Assembly (NCBI RefSeq): GCF_009796745.1
Contig: NZ_CP047024.1
Location: 1,736,001-1,800,000, forward strand
Source: Paraglaciecola sp. L1A13
GTDB taxonomy: Bacteria > Pseudomonadota > Gammaproteobacteria > Enterobacterales > Alteromonadaceae
DNA: 64,000 bases
Direction: 5' to 3'
Shown one piece after another: positions 36,560-47,015 of this stretch (the stretch's first letter is position 1; every line of letters starts with the position of its first letter). The position numbers were made by a program, and so were the translations under genes. Below the pieces are notes generated by a model. The model was not told where the DNA came from. It made no database searches and saw only the letters and a list, made by a program, of their open reading frames with translations.

Positions 36560-38053
36560 ATGAATAAAGAAATATTGTTAGTGGCGGAAGCTGTTTCAAA
36601 TGAAAAACAAGTTCCAAGAGAAAAAATCTTTGAAGCGTTAGAATTTGCCATTGCAAGTGCAACTAAAAAGAAAACTGAAGGCGAAATCGAAGTACGTGTT
36701 GCCATTGACCGTGTAACAGGTGATTTTGACACGTATCGTCGTTGGATGGTGATTGCTGATGATCAAAAGCAAGAGAACCCATTTGCTGAAATGACTATTT
36801 CAGCTGCTCAAATCGACGAGCCAGATATTCAACTAGGTGACTATGTTGAAGATCAAGTTGAATCTATTAAATTCGACCGTATAACTACGCAAACAGCCAA
36901 ACAAGTTATCGTACAAAAAGTACGTGAAGCTGAACGTGCCCAAGTGATGGCTGAATACGAAGAACGTGTTGGTGAGCTTGTCACTGGTACCGTTAAAAAA
37001 GTTAACCGCGACAATATTATTATTGATCTAGGCAATAACGCGGAAGGCGTTATCTACCGTGATGATATGTTACCTCGCGAAACATTCCGTCCAGGGGATC
37101 GCGTACGTGGTCTACTTTACGTAATCCGTCCTGAAGCTCGCGGCGCACAATTATTTATTAGCCGTACTCATCCCGATATGTTGGTTGAGTTATTCAGATT
37201 GGAAGTGCCTGAAATTGCTGAAGAGACCTTAGAAATTAAGGCCGCTGCACGTGATCCAGGTTCGCGCGCCAAAATTGCTGTTAAAACAAATGATAAGCGT
37301 CTTGACCCTATCGGTGCTTGTGTCGGTATGCGTGGTTCACGTGTGCAAGCAGTTAGCGGTGAATTAAGCGGTGAACGAGTAGATATCGTACTGTGGGATG
37401 ACAATCCTGCTCAGTTCGTTATTAATGCTATGGCACCAGCTGAAGTCGCATCTATTGTCGTTGATGAAGACAACCACACGATGGACGTAGCCGTTGAATC
37501 TGACAACTTAGCGCAAGCAATCGGTCGAAGTGGACAAAACGTACGTTTAGCTGCTCAGCTTACCGGCTGGGAATTAAACGTCATGACAGTTGAAGATTTA
37601 AACAACAAACACGATGAAGAGAATTCTAAAGTGTTAGCGGTTTTCGTTAATGGTCTTGATATTGACGAAGAATTTGCCGCGGTATTGGTTGATGAAGGGT
37701 TTACCACTCTGGAAGAAATCGCCTACGTACCCATTAATGAGCTACTAGAAATTGACGGTCTTGATGAAGACATCGTTGAAGACTTACGTAGCAGAGCTCG
37801 CGCCGCGTTAACGACTCAAGCGCTAGCAAATGAAGAGACATTGGAAGCCTCTGAACCAAAAGAAGAGCTATTAAGTTTAGCCGGTATGGAACGCCATCTT
37901 GCTTACACATTAGCAAGTCGCGGCATTACCGATCTTGAATCACTTGCGGAGCAAGGCGTAGATGAGATCAGCGATATTGAAGAACTAGACGAAGAGAAAG
38001 CGGGCCAACTGATTATGGCTGCACGAAACATTGTCTGGTTTAACGAAGAATAG
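36560..38053 (+). CDS. nusA: Transcription termination/antitermination factor NusA
   Basis: 497 residues (E. coli 495). N-terminal RNA polymerase-binding domain (about 1-125), S1 domain near 135-200 ([20 protein letters not shown]), KH domains ([18 protein letters not shown], later [13 protein letters not shown]), then two acidic helical repeats at the C-terminus. It controls pausing, termination and antitermination. GAGG five bases before the ATG fixes the start. Confidence 0.98.
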   Translation: MNKEILLVAEAVSNEKQVPREKIFEALEFAIASATKKKTEGEIEVRVAIDRVTGDFDTYRRWMVIADDQKQENPFAEMTISAAQIDEPDIQLGDYVEDQVESIKFDRITTQTAKQVIVQKVREAERAQVMAEYEERVGELVTGTVKKVNRDNIIIDLGNNAEGVIYRDDMLPRETFRPGDRVRGLLYVIRPEARGAQLFISRTHPDMLVELFRLEVPEIAEETLEIKAAARDPGSRAKIAVKTNDKRLDPIGACVGMRGSRVQAVSGELSGERVDIVLWDDNPAQFVINAMAPAEVASIVVDEDNHTMDVAVESDNLAQAIGRSGQNVRLAAQLTGWELNVMTVEDLNNKHDEENSKVLAVFVNGLDIDEEFAAVLVDEGFTTLEEIAYVPINELLEIDGLDEDIVEDLRSRARAALTTQALANEETLEASEPKEELLSLAGMERHLAYTLASRGITDLESLAEQGVDEISDIEELDEEKAGQLIMAARNIVWFNEE

Positions 38054-38075
38054 GTCACCAAGAGGAATTACGAAT

Positions 38076-40676
38076 ATGGCAGAAGTATCCATTGAAAAAC
38101 TCGCCGCCGATATCGGCACTTCGGTTGACCGCTTAGTTAAGCAGTTTAAAGATGCTGATATTGTAAAAGCGGCAAATGAAAACGTGACTGAAGATGAAAA
38201 ACGTCAGTTGTTGGATTTTTTAAGCAAACAACATGGCGGTACAGGCTCTGAAGCGCCTAAGCGAATGACATTACAACGTAAAACTACCAGCACGCTTAAT
38301 ATGGGTAAAGCCAAAGCGGTTACGGTTGAAGTGCGTAAAAAACGCACTTACGTTAAGCGTACAGATGTTGAAGAAGCGCGTTTAGCGGAAGAAGAAACCG
38401 CACGAGTATTAGCTGAGCAACAAGCCAAGCTTGAAGCTGAGCAAAAACAAGCCGAAGAAGCTAAGAAAGCTGCTGAAGAAAAAGCGAAAAAAGCTGCCGA
38501 AGCAAAAGCTAAAGCTGAAGCTGAACGTGTTGCACGCGCTAAGAAAGAAGCCGAAGCGCGTCAAGCAGAAGAAGCTGCTTTGAGCCCTGAAGAAAAAGCA
38601 GAGCAAGATCGTATTCGCGCTGAAGCGGAAAATATTCGTAAGATGCAAGAGCAAGAAACACAGCGTAAATTGGAAGAAGATGCCAAAAAAGCGGCAGATG
38701 AAGCGCTTAAGCTTACTGAAGAAAACTCTCGACGTTGGAAAGAAGAAGAAGAACGTCGTAAGAAGCAAGAAGCTGAAGAAGTTCATGTGCACAGTAATCG
38801 TTATGCTCAAGAAGCAGAAGATGCTGATGATATTAAAATTGAGCGCGGCGGACGTCGTCGTAAAAAGTCGAAACGTAATGCCGGTTCAGATCTTAAGCAC
38901 GCTTTTAATAAGCCAGCTCAGCCAGTAGAACGTATTGTGCGCATAGGCGAAACCATCACCGTAAGTGACTTAGCCAGTAAAATGGCGATTAAAGCTACTG
39001 AAGTGATTAAGTCCATGATGAAAATGGGTGAAATGGTTACCATTAATCAAGTACTCGACCAAGAAACCGCGGTCGTTATAGTTGAAGAATTGGGTCACAA
39101 ATACGAACTAGTTAATGACAACGCTTTAGAAGATGAGTTGTTAGCTGACAACATATCGTCAGAGCTTGCGCCTCGCGCACCTGTTGTTACGATCATGGGT
39201 CACGTTGACCACGGTAAAACGTCACTGCTTGATTACATTCGCCGGGCGAAAGTAGCTGATGGCGAAGCTGGCGGTATTACTCAGCATATCGGTGCTTATA
39301 GCGTTGAAACTGAAAATGGTCGCATAGCGTTTTTAGATACTCCAGGTCACGCCGCGTTTACCGCTATGCGTGCTCGGGGTGCCACGGCAACTGATATTGT
39401 TGTATTAGTCGTAGCAGCAGATGACGGCGTTATGCCACAAACCAAAGAAGCAGTACAACACGCCAAAGCGGCTGGTGTACCTTTGATTGTTGCTGTTAAC
39501 AAAATAGACAAAGATGGCATTGATTTAGACCGAGTTAAAACTGAACTGTCTCAACTGGAAGTTATTTCAGAAGAGTGGGGCGGCGAGCACCAGTTTGTTA
39601 ATGTATCAGCGAAAACTGGTGAAGGCATTGATGCTTTACTTGAAGCGATTAGCCTACAAGCTGAACTGCTAGATTTAAAAGCTCCACCAACTGGTTCAGC
39701 CAAAGGTATTGTAATTGAATCTCGCTTGGACAAAGGTCGTGGCCCAGTTGCTTCAGTCTTGATCCAAGAAGGTCAGTTGAAAGCGGGTGATATCTTACTT
39801 TGTGGTATTGAGTATGGCCGTGTTCGAGCGATGCGCGATGAAAATGGTAAAGACGTTACTATTGCAGGCCCATCAACTCCAGTTGAAGTTCTAGGTTTAT
39901 CAGGTGTACCGATTGCCGGTGAAGATGCGTTAGTGGTTCAAGATGAGCGTAAAGCTCGTGATGTAGCTGCGAAACGTCACACCAAGCAACGTGAAGTTAA
40001 ATTAGCTAAGCAACAAAAAGCTAAGCTTGAAAACATGTTTGCTAATATGGAAGCAGGTGACGTTAGTGAGCTTAATATCGTGCTTAAAGCCGATGTACAG
40101 GGTTCAGTCGAAGCCATTTCTGATTCACTTACCAACCTGTCTACTTCTGAAGTGAAAGTAAACATAGTCGGCAGTGGTGTTGGTGGTATTACCGAAACAG
40201 ATGCAAGCTTAGCAGCAGCATCGAGTGCGATAGTTGTTGGTTTTAACGTTCGTGCCGATGCTAGTGCTAGACGTGTTATCGAGTCGGAAGAGATTGACCT
40301 ACGTTACTACAGCGTTATCTATAGCTTGATTGATGAAGTTAAGATGGCGATGACAGGTATGTTAGCCCCAGAATTCAAGCAGGTTATTATTGGATTAGCA
40401 GAAGTACGTGATGTCTTTAAATCACCGAAACTGGGCGCAATCGCAGGTTGTATGGTTGTCGAAGGAACAATCAAACGCAGCAATCCTATTCGTGTACTCC
40501 GTGAAAACGTGGTTATCTATGAAGGTGAGCTTGAGTCATTAAGACGCTTTAAAGATGATGTACAAGAAGTACGTAATGGGGTTGAATGTGGTATCGGCGT
40601 GAAGAACTACAACGACGTCAAAGTGGGCGATCAAATAGAAGTATTTGAAATCGTTCAAGTTGAACGTGAGTTATAA
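38076..40676 (+). CDS. infB: Translation initiation factor IF-2
   Basis: 866 residues from the ATG at 38076, chosen because AGAGGA lies eight bases upstream and the protein then starts [14 protein letters not shown] as expected. A long charged Ala/Glu/Lys-rich region (about 110-260) precedes the G domain: [29 protein letters not shown] and NKIDKDG. Domains II-IV bind fMet-tRNA. An internal start giving a shorter isoform, as in E. coli, is possible but cannot be proved here. Follows nusA by 22 bp. Confidence 0.98.
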   Translation: MAEVSIEKLAADIGTSVDRLVKQFKDADIVKAANENVTEDEKRQLLDFLSKQHGGTGSEAPKRMTLQRKTTSTLNMGKAKAVTVEVRKKRTYVKRTDVEEARLAEEETARVLAEQQAKLEAEQKQAEEAKKAAEEKAKKAAEAKAKAEAERVARAKKEAEARQAEEAALSPEEKAEQDRIRAEAENIRKMQEQETQRKLEEDAKKAADEALKLTEENSRRWKEEEERRKKQEAEEVHVHSNRYAQEAEDADDIKIERGGRRRKKSKRNAGSDLKHAFNKPAQPVERIVRIGETITVSDLASKMAIKATEVIKSMMKMGEMVTINQVLDQETAVVIVEELGHKYELVNDNALEDELLADNISSELAPRAPVVTIMGHVDHGKTSLLDYIRRAKVADGEAGGITQHIGAYSVETENGRIAFLDTPGHAAFTAMRARGATATDIVVLVVAADDGVMPQTKEAVQHAKAAGVPLIVAVNKIDKDGIDLDRVKTELSQLEVISEEWGGEHQFVNVSAKTGEGIDALLEAISLQAELLDLKAPPTGSAKGIVIESRLDKGRGPVASVLIQEGQLKAGDILLCGIEYGRVRAMRDENGKDVTIAGPSTPVEVLGLSGVPIAGEDALVVQDERKARDVAAKRHTKQREVKLAKQQKAKLENMFANMEAGDVSELNIVLKADVQGSVEAISDSLTNLSTSEVKVNIVGSGVGGITETDASLAAASSAIVVGFNVRADASARRVIESEEIDLRYYSVIYSLIDEVKMAMTGMLAPEFKQVIIGLAEVRDVFKSPKLGAIAGCMVVEGTIKRSNPIRVLRENVVIYEGELESLRRFKDDVQEVRNGVECGIGVKNYNDVKVGDQIEVFEIVQVEREL

Positions 40677-40717
40677 TTCGCCAACACCTGTTGTTAGCTG
40701 ATTATTAATATTGAAGT

Positions 40718-40743
40718 AAAACGGAGGCTTAGGCCTCCGTTTT
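40718..40743 (+). terminator. Hairpin terminator between infB and rbfA
   Basis: AAAACGGAGGC, TTAG loop, GCCTCCGTTTT. The short T run suggests partial termination within the operon. Confidence 0.65.
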
Positions 40744-40783
40744 GTCTTAACAAAAGCACTAAGTAATGCTTTAGGGGAATAAA

Positions 40784-41197
40784 ATGGCAAGAGAATTCTC
40801 TCGCACCGACCGTGTAGGTCAGCAGATACACAAAGAAATCGCCAGTATTTTACAGAATGAATTTAAGAATCGAGATCCACGGTTAGGTATGGTCACGGTA
40901 TCGGCTGTAGAAATATCTCGAGATTTGGCATATGCAAAAATTTACGTGTCCTTCTTTGAAAATGATGATGAGGTGATGGACAATTACCTATCAATTTTAG
41001 AAGACAATAAAGGGTATATCCGTACTCTATTAGCGAGTCGTATGCGTATGCGTGCTGTACCCGCAATTAAATTTTTACGCGATGGTTCATTAAGTGAAGG
41101 TATTCGTATTAGTAACTTAGTTGACGACACCCTGAATAAAGATAAAGAGCGCGCACGTAATGCGGGTCGCTCGTTAGATGAAGAACAAGAGGACTAA
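40784..41197 (+). CDS. rbfA: Ribosome-binding factor A
   Basis: 137 residues with the single KH-like RbfA fold: REFSRTDRVGQQIHKEIASI and DPRLGMVTVSAVEISRDLAY. It is needed for 16S rRNA 5'-end maturation and cold growth. AGGGGA seven bases before the ATG supports the start. truB starts 3 bp after its stop, which is tight coupling. Confidence 0.97.
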   Translation: MAREFSRTDRVGQQIHKEIASILQNEFKNRDPRLGMVTVSAVEISRDLAYAKIYVSFFENDDEVMDNYLSILEDNKGYIRTLLASRMRMRAVPAIKFLRDGSLSEGIRISNLVDDTLNKDKERARNAGRSLDEEQED

Positions 41198-41200
41198 AGG

Positions 41201-42154
41201 TTGGCTAGACGTCGTAAAGGTCGCGCAATAGATGGTATTTTACTGCTAGACAAACCATTAGATATTTCGTCTAACCAAGCGCTCCAGAAAGTTAAGCGCG
41301 CATTTTTGGCTGCTAAAGCAGGCCATACTGGGGCGCTTGATCCTCTTGCTACTGGAATGTTGCCTGTATGTTTAGGTGAAGCGACTAAGTTTTCTCAGTT
41401 TCTGTTAGATGCAGATAAAACCTATATCGTTACTGCCAAATTAGGTGTACGTACGACTACTTCAGACGCTGACGGCGAAGTCGTTGATACGCGAGACGTC
41501 AATGTGACGTCGCAGCAGTTGAACGATGCTTGTGAAACATTTAGAGGGCCTATAAAACAAGTGCCATCTATGTTTTCTGCTTTAAAGCATCAGGGCAAGC
41601 CGTTATATCACTATGCTCGTCAAGGGATAGTCATCGAACGTCCAGCGCGAGATATAACCATTTTTTCCCTTGTCATCACTCGATTTGAAGGTGATGAAGT
41701 GGATATGAAAGTGCACTGCAGCAAAGGTACCTACATTCGTTCATTGGTTGACGATTTAGGTCAGCTACTGGGGTGTGGTGCTTATGTGAGTAAACTTCAT
41801 CGGACCAATGTGGCAGATTACCCAAGCGAAAAAATGGTGACATTTGAAATGCTAGAGACGCTGTTGGAAAAAGCACAAGCCGAGCAAATTCCATTAACGG
41901 ATATTCTTGACCCACTGCTGATCCCAATGGACAGTGCCGTTAAGGCTTTACCGAGCATTCATGTGACTTCCTCAGCAAGAGATTCATTTTTACACGGTCA
42001 ACCGGTAGCATATCAAAGCGATTCTGAACTTTCTCTGGGTTCAGTTGTGCGCACTTATTGCGTTCAAGATGACGTATTTTTGGGTGTCTCAGAGATCGAT
42101 AGTGATAATAATGCAGCCCCAAAACGTGTGGTGGTATTCAACTCACCAGCTTAG
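41201..42154 (+). CDS. truB: tRNA pseudouridine-55 synthase TruB
   Basis: 317 residues (E. coli 314). The catalytic motif is [15 protein letters not shown] with Asp47 as nucleophile. [13 protein letters not shown] and a C-terminal PUA domain follow. It makes pseudouridine 55 in the T loop of tRNAs. The start is TTG at 41201, with GGACTAAAGG just upstream. Confidence 0.97.
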   Translation: MARRRKGRAIDGILLLDKPLDISSNQALQKVKRAFLAAKAGHTGALDPLATGMLPVCLGEATKFSQFLLDADKTYIVTAKLGVRTTTSDADGEVVDTRDVNVTSQQLNDACETFRGPIKQVPSMFSALKHQGKPLYHYARQGIVIERPARDITIFSLVITRFEGDEVDMKVHCSKGTYIRSLVDDLGQLLGCGAYVSKLHRTNVADYPSEKMVTFEMLETLLEKAQAEQIPLTDILDPLLIPMDSAVKALPSIHVTSSARDSFLHGQPVAYQSDSELSLGSVVRTYCVQDDVFLGVSEIDSDNNAAPKRVVVFNSPA

Positions 42155-42166
42155 TAAGATTTGTCC

Positions 42167-42194
42167 TTGCTAAATAAACGGTAGTCACTATAAT
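42167..42194 (+). promoter_or_regulatory. rpsO promoter
   Basis: -35 TTGCTA at 42167-42172, 16-bp spacer, perfect -10 TATAAT at 42189-42194, in the truB-rpsO gap. It leaves a leader of about 60 nt, where S15 autoregulation acts in E. coli. Confidence 0.65.
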
Positions 42195-42262
42195 ACGCGC
42201 TTCTTGGCATGGCTGAATTAGTGATCGGCCTGCTGTATTTTAGCTCTTATTTGGAGAATGTT

Positions 42263-42532
42263 ATGTCACTAACTACTCAAGAAACTGCAGCAATTATTGC
42301 TGATTATGGCGTAAAAGAAGGTGATACTGGTTCACCGGAAGTTCAAGTTGCATTGTTGACGTCTAACATCAACAAGCTTCAAGGCCACTTTGCTGACCAT
42401 AAAAAAGATCACCACTCACGTCGTGGTTTGCTACGTATGGTTAGCCAACGTCGTAAACTTCTTGATTACCTTAAAGGTAAAAACGTTGAGCGTTATCAAG
42501 ATCTAATCAAGCGTTTAGGCCTACGTCGTTAA
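42263..42532 (+). CDS. rpsO: 30S ribosomal protein S15
   Basis: 89 residues from the ATG at 42263, with GGAG six bases upstream. A longer frame from 42209 lacks this. Core motifs are [34 protein letters not shown] and the ending [10 protein letters not shown]15 binds 16S rRNA early in assembly. A terminator follows and pnp is not downstream. Confidence 0.98.
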   Translation: MSLTTQETAAIIADYGVKEGDTGSPEVQVALLTSNINKLQGHFADHKKDHHSRRGLLRMVSQRRKLLDYLKGKNVERYQDLIKRLGLRR

Positions 42533-42556
42533 TCGACCCAGTCATACGTTTGAAAG

Positions 42557-42579
42557 AAAGCACCTTCGGGTGCTTTTTT
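42557..42579 (+). terminator. Terminator after rpsO
   Basis: AAAGCACC, TTCG tetraloop, GGTGCTTTTTT. Confidence 0.88.
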
Positions 42580-42686
42580 CGTTTCTGGGAAGTTATTTCG
42601 TCATACCATTGATTAATTTTAAAGCATGACTAACTTGTTAATATTGATTTTTACTCAATAAAAACAATATGATCACGGTACTCGAT

Positions 42687-43354
42687 ATGAAATGCCTGAC
42701 TCGCTCTTTACTTATTATTCGCACTTTGATGAGCGCAAACTCCCAAGCAGAACTTATTCAATGAGATGCATACGATCCGGCTGATAACCTTGCTGTAAAA
42801 GACAATGTGAGTAGTCTCGTATCGTTAGATTTGACGATGACGAGTCATATGAGTTACCGCCAAGCGGGCGTTGCGTTTGCTGGTTGAGAATATTGCCAGT
42901 GCGCTAGATGCTTGGGGATGGTTAGATAAGGCTTTCAGTGACATTCAGTTAATCCGCCATGACACGCAAGAACCATTAAATTATGAGCGAAGTTGTGTAA
43001 TTACCTCCTTGTGTTATGTTCAAGCGAATCAATGGAAGAGATTATTTGGTGCAACGCAGGGTAGCCGATACTATCAAACTTATGCATTCGGTTTATATCA
43101 AGGCGAGTCTTTAAGAATTCGTATGGGTGGGAGTTATGTAAACGGTAGCGCATTAGCCAATATAAGGACGCACATTTGACCAATCACATAACGATCAACT
43201 CGATCAGTCTAACAACTTATATGGCACGTTCTTGGTTCAATCAAGGTTAAATATAAATGCCAATAATGCTATTCCTGTGCCCACGCCAAGTGGCTTAATG
43301 GCTTTATGCTTACCTTTTATTTTAATCCTTACTGGTAAACGTAAATTAAACCGC
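42687..43354 (+). pseudogene. Wrecked exported protein gene with PEP-CTERM-like tail
   Basis: From ATG 42687 the frame gives a short signal-like start (MKCLTRSLLIIRTLMSANSQ), then a stop (TGA at about 42761), continues DAYDPADNLAVKDNVSSLVS, and hits a second stop. A second frame carries LVENIASALDAWGWLDKAFS to GGSYVNGSALANI. A third carries on without loss as RTFDQSHNDQLDQSNNLYGT and ends VPTPSGLMALCLPFILIL plus TGKRKLNR. The order signal peptide, body, VPxP motif, hydrophobic helix, basic tail matches an exosortase-sorted protein. At least one nonsense change and two frameshifts are needed. It sits where pnp usually follows rpsO. Confidence 0.7.
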
Positions 43355-43728
43355 TATGGGCATAAAGCTGTTTCATTTAACGCTGCCATTCTCTCTTCTT
43401 CGGTTAATAAATTAACGAAAGGCGTTCTACGTCGCAGTTTACGCATCTGTGGCGTATCAGCTAACACGCCTTGTATAAAAACGTCTGGCTCATCATCGAT
43501 ATATTCCATTAAGCAAGTCCATATTAGATAACCCCCATGGCGCAGTTGACCATTTGTATAACGTGACTCGAGCGTATCTATAACCTGTTGGCGTAGTTCG
43601 CGGTGGGTGACAAGCTTGTTTGCCATTGCTTTATGCAGAACTAAAATCTGACGGTCGATGTTATCGTACTGAAGGCTATTATTCGTCTGCCTGCGACGAG
43701 ATGAACGGTAGGAGTGAGAACTGTTCAT
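43354..43728 (-). CDS. Conserved-looking hypothetical protein (124 aa)
   Basis: I cannot name this family. 124 residues, basic, no signal peptide or TM helix. Distinct blocks are NIDRQILVLHKAMANKLVTH, NGQLRHGGYLIWTCLMEYID and RTPFVNLLTEEERMAALNE. Its ATG overlaps the stop of the DUF3820 gene (TAATG), so it is translationally coupled and belongs to the ABC exporter operon. The 3' end touches the dead PEP-CTERM-like gene on the other strand. Confidence 0.75.
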   Translation of the reverse strand: MNSSHSYRSSRRRQTNNSLQYDNIDRQILVLHKAMANKLVTHRELRQQVIDTLESRYTNGQLRHGGYLIWTCLMEYIDDEPDVFIQGVLADTPQMRKLRRRTPFVNLLTEEERMAALNETALCP

Positions 43729-43946
43729 TATCTTAGCAGGGGCATGAGCATGGTTTCGAGCCCATTAACTTTAACTTCGTGCATTAGCGCTAATTGTTGG
43801 CCAAGTTTGCCCTCAGGAAAGCCCTGTTGACTAAACCAGACTAAATAAGGCTCAGGCAGCTGCAAAAGTTTTCTGCCAGCATACTTGCCAAAAGGCATCG
43901 TCTGGTTTATTGCTTCAACGAGTAATTGATTTGTAGTTTCAGTCAT
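43728..43946 (-). CDS. DUF3820 family protein
   Basis: 72 residues. The family motif MPFGKYAGRKLLQLPEPYLV followed by WFSQQGFPEGKLGQ is clear. The function of DUF3820 is poorly known; one member was described as a quorum-sensing-regulated virulence factor. The start overlaps the last 8 bases of the ABC exporter gene and its end overlaps the next ORF, so all three are cotranslated. Confidence 0.85.
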   Translation of the reverse strand: MTETTNQLLVEAINQTMPFGKYAGRKLLQLPEPYLVWFSQQGFPEGKLGQQLALMHEVKVNGLETMLMPLLR

Positions 43947-45735
43947 CAGCTGTATTCACTTTCTGTTGAGTACTCCACAGATGATAATATGGACCCTTCT
44001 GGGCTAATAGGAGATTGTGTTCACCTTGTTCTACCACCCGGCCGTCTTGGATCACTATGATACTGTCAGCATCGACAATGGTCGAGAGTCGGTGAGCAAT
44101 AACAAGACTTGTGTGGCCTACAGCTATTTCCCTAAATGCGCTTAGGATCGCCTGTTCAGATTGGCTGTCAAGGGACGATGTCGCTTCATCAAACAACAAA
44201 ATGGGTGCACCTTTTAATATCGTCCGAGCGATAGCAACACGCTGTTTTTCGCCGCCAGATAATTTCAATCCTCTTTCGCCAACTTGGGTATCTCGCCCTT
44301 TTGGCAGAGCTTTGATAAAGGCTGCTAGATGGGCGTGTTTTATGGCGTCATCTACCTCATCATCACTAGCATCTGGTCGACCGTAACGGATATTCTCGAA
44401 AATAGTATCATTAAACAACACGGTGTCCTGGGGTACGATGCCAATTGCTTGGCGCAATGACGCCTGACTAACGGTTGTAATGGATTGTTGGTCAATCAAT
44501 ATTGTTCCACTGCTTGCCTCATAAAATCGAAACAGTAATTTGATGATGGTAGATTTACCTGCACCGCTAGGGCCAACGATGGCTACTTTTTTCCCCGCAG
44601 GCACATCAAAACTTACGTCATGTAGTATTTGTCTATCTGGGCTGTAACCAAAATTGACTTTATCGAAACGTATGTTCCCTTTTGTTACTTTAAGCAATGT
44701 TGAGGTGTCGTTATCGACGATTGAAGGTGGTTTGCTGAGCAAGGTAAACAGATTTTCAATATTGGCTAGGGCACCTCTTATTTCTCGGTAAACAAAACCG
44801 AGGAAATTGAGTGGCATAAAAATTTGCATAGTGAATGCGTTAATCAACACGAAATCCCCTATGGTCATGGTCCCTTGAGCCACATAATAGGCTGCAACAG
44901 CCATCATACTGGTCATCGCAATGGCAATAATAGTAGCTTGGCCCGTATTTAAAGCGAACAAAGACAACCGATTTTTGCGCCTTGCGACTTCCCAATCGGC
45001 TAGTGCCACGTCGTAACGCTCGGCCTCGTAACGTTCATTATTAAAATACTTTACGGTTTCGTAATTTAACAAGCTATCAATCGCTCTGGTGTTGCTCAGT
45101 GAATCAGCTTGATTAACTGCCCGTACGAACTCAGTACGCCAATGTGTGGCTTTAATGGAAAAGCTTATGTAGCTGATCACGGAAATCAATATGATGAGCG
45201 CAAAGCTCCATCCGTAATTATAAAATAGCACGCCCACCACCGCGAGTATTTCAAGTAAAGTAGGAACGATGTTAAATACCAGAAAGCGCATCAGAAAACT
45301 GATGCCGCTGGTACCGCGTTCGATATCACGTGAGAGGCCACCCGTTTGGCGGTTTAAATGATAATCTAAATCAAGTCGGTGTAAGTGTTCAAAAACTTGT
45401 AAGCTAATTCTGCGCATAGCGCGTTCGGTTACGCGGCCAAAAAGCGTATCGCGAATTTCCCCGAATAACACATTTGCTAAGCGCAGCAAGCCGTACGCAG
45501 CGATAAGTGCAAAGGGGACGACGACTATCGTATTGCTTGGTTGAGTGGTATTAAGTGTGTCTACGGCGTGCTTAAGGATAAAGGGCAGTCCGATACTGGC
45601 GACTTTAGCCGCAATAAGACACAGCATGGCAAAAAATACTCGGCTTTTAAATTCTAAGAGATAGGGCCAAAGTTGACGTACGACACGCCAATTAAAGGTG
45701 ACGTCTTCAATTTGGGTATGTTGTTTAGAACGCAT
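43939..45735 (-). CDS. ABC exporter (Atm1/HMT1-like half-transporter)
   Basis: 598 residues with six TM helices (about 30-320) and one ATPase domain. Visible motifs are Walker A GPSGAGKSTI, signature LSGGEKQRVAIARTIL, Walker B ILLFDEATSSLD and H-loop VIAHRLST. The membrane motif YFNNERYEAERYD resembles the glutathione-region loop of Atm1-type exporters, which move glutathione-linked or Fe-S related compounds. It works as a homodimer. It is first in a three-gene coupled operon. The substrate is inferred only to family level. Confidence 0.88.
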   Translation of the reverse strand: MRSKQHTQIEDVTFNWRVVRQLWPYLLEFKSRVFFAMLCLIAAKVASIGLPFILKHAVDTLNTTQPSNTIVVVPFALIAAYGLLRLANVLFGEIRDTLFGRVTERAMRRISLQVFEHLHRLDLDYHLNRQTGGLSRDIERGTSGISFLMRFLVFNIVPTLLEILAVVGVLFYNYGWSFALIILISVISYISFSIKATHWRTEFVRAVNQADSLSNTRAIDSLLNYETVKYFNNERYEAERYDVALADWEVARRKNRLSLFALNTGQATIIAIAMTSMMAVAAYYVAQGTMTIGDFVLINAFTMQIFMPLNFLGFVYREIRGALANIENLFTLLSKPPSIVDNDTSTLLKVTKGNIRFDKVNFGYSPDRQILHDVSFDVPAGKKVAIVGPSGAGKSTIIKLLFRFYEASSGTILIDQQSITTVSQASLRQAIGIVPQDTVLFNDTIFENIRYGRPDASDDEVDDAIKHAHLAAFIKALPKGRDTQVGERGLKLSGGEKQRVAIARTILKGAPILLFDEATSSLDSQSEQAILSAFREIAVGHTSLVIAHRLSTIVDADSIIVIQDGRVVEQGEHNLLLAQKGPYYHLWSTQQKVNTADD

Positions 45736-45884
45736 GAGTCTCGTTATTTTACTTTTATTGATTAGAGGTTGAGGTCGATTTGCTTAAACGACAGCTCGTC
45801 TTTGTAAAATTTCCCCGCCAAAATGCGATGAATAAAGCTTATATGTTGTAGTGATAATACGTATTCTTGGTGGGAATATAATCG

Positions 45885-46997
45885 TTAATCCGTTCTAACT
45901 GTGCAGTTTCGTCCCTGTGTTTTTGCGCGATACAAATTAGTATCAGCTCTACTGATAGCGTGGTCTACGCTATCTTGCGGATGCATTTGATAAATACCAA
46001 TACTCACGGTGACCGATAAATTTTTTGCGTCAGCTAGATATACTTGTTTGGCCACTTTGTTACGTAACTTTTCTGCTAACACAAACGCTTGCTCATCGTT
46101 GGTTTCGGGCAGCAAAAATAAAAACTCTTCTCCTCCCCAACGAGCTACAGTGTCTTGCTTTCGCACGCCTTGGAAGAACAGTTGGCCAACTTCTTTGATA
46201 ACATTATCTCCGATGTCATGACCATACTCGTCGTTTACCAATTTAAAATGATCAATATCACACATCATAAGCGTCAAACATTTGTTACTTCTAAGAGTAC
46301 GTCGGTGCTCGTACTCGAGCTTTTCTAACATACCACGACGGTTCTGTAAGCCAGAAAGGGGGTCAAGCCTAGCTTGTTTTTCAAAGCGCTGGCTCAATTC
46401 TTGAAGTATTTTAAATGAGCGCTGACGTGAGTATTCATATAATACAAAAAGCATACCGACCGTTAAAAAAGAATAAATTAAACGAGATTTAAACTCATAA
46501 CTGTATTGTGCATGCAGCAGTAGATTATTCGGATACATCAATATCACCATTACGGCGATGGCAAAAATACTGAGCTGTATCAAACCTTGCTTCAAGCCCC
46601 GAAAGAATAAAACCACCGGTGGAACAATATAGATCCAAAGAGGGCCGGTATTTTTTACCCCACCGGTAATGATTAGATACAACATCAATAGCATCAACGC
46701 TGAGATGATCATATTAGCGGAAAATTGATAACCTTTTTTGGTTTGAAAGTGCTTGAGTACGATGCGAGAAAGAAAGAAAAACGTACACGATATTAATAAT
46801 ATTATGCCTAGAAAGTCGTCGTCGTTATGTTCCAGATTACTGCGGATCAGAGCACTTACACCCAATATGGATGTAATGGTGTAGCCAACAAAAGCGAACA
46901 AATTAGTAACTTGAATTTGCTGTCTTTCTGAAGGAGAGTTTCTTTCCTTTGTACCCGTATCTAGGTAGGCTTTAATCAGCCTTTTGACATTCAACAT
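45885..46997 (-). CDS. Membrane-bound diguanylate cyclase (GGDEF)
   Basis: 370 residues. About six TM helices fill residues 30-200. A short coiled linker leads to a GGDEF domain starting at DPLSGLQNRRGM, with CDIDHFKLVNDEYGHDIGD and the active-site variant ARWGGEEFLFLLPE near residue 287. An RxxD inhibitory site (RKQD) lies five residues before it. It should make c-di-GMP with product inhibition. No recognised sensor domain apart from the membrane part. Single gene, divergent from nothing and upstream of the ABC exporter operon on the same strand. Confidence 0.93.
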   Translation of the reverse strand: MLNVKRLIKAYLDTGTKERNSPSERQQIQVTNLFAFVGYTITSILGVSALIRSNLEHNDDDFLGIILLISCTFFFLSRIVLKHFQTKKGYQFSANMIISALMLLMLYLIITGGVKNTGPLWIYIVPPVVLFFRGLKQGLIQLSIFAIAVMVILMYPNNLLLHAQYSYEFKSRLIYSFLTVGMLFVLYEYSRQRSFKILQELSQRFEKQARLDPLSGLQNRRGMLEKLEYEHRRTLRSNKCLTLMMCDIDHFKLVNDEYGHDIGDNVIKEVGQLFFQGVRKQDTVARWGGEEFLFLLPETNDEQAFVLAEKLRNKVAKQVYLADAKNLSVTVSIGIYQMHPQDSVDHAISRADTNLYRAKTQGRNCTVRTD

Positions 46998-47015
46998 TCC
47001 GAAAAAACTTCCTCA

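Noticed and set aside
38409..38810. 133-codon minus-strand ORF inside infB, rich in Phe and Ser
   Set aside because: It is the antisense of the Lys/Glu/Ala-rich linker of IF-2; the open frame is a composition artefact.
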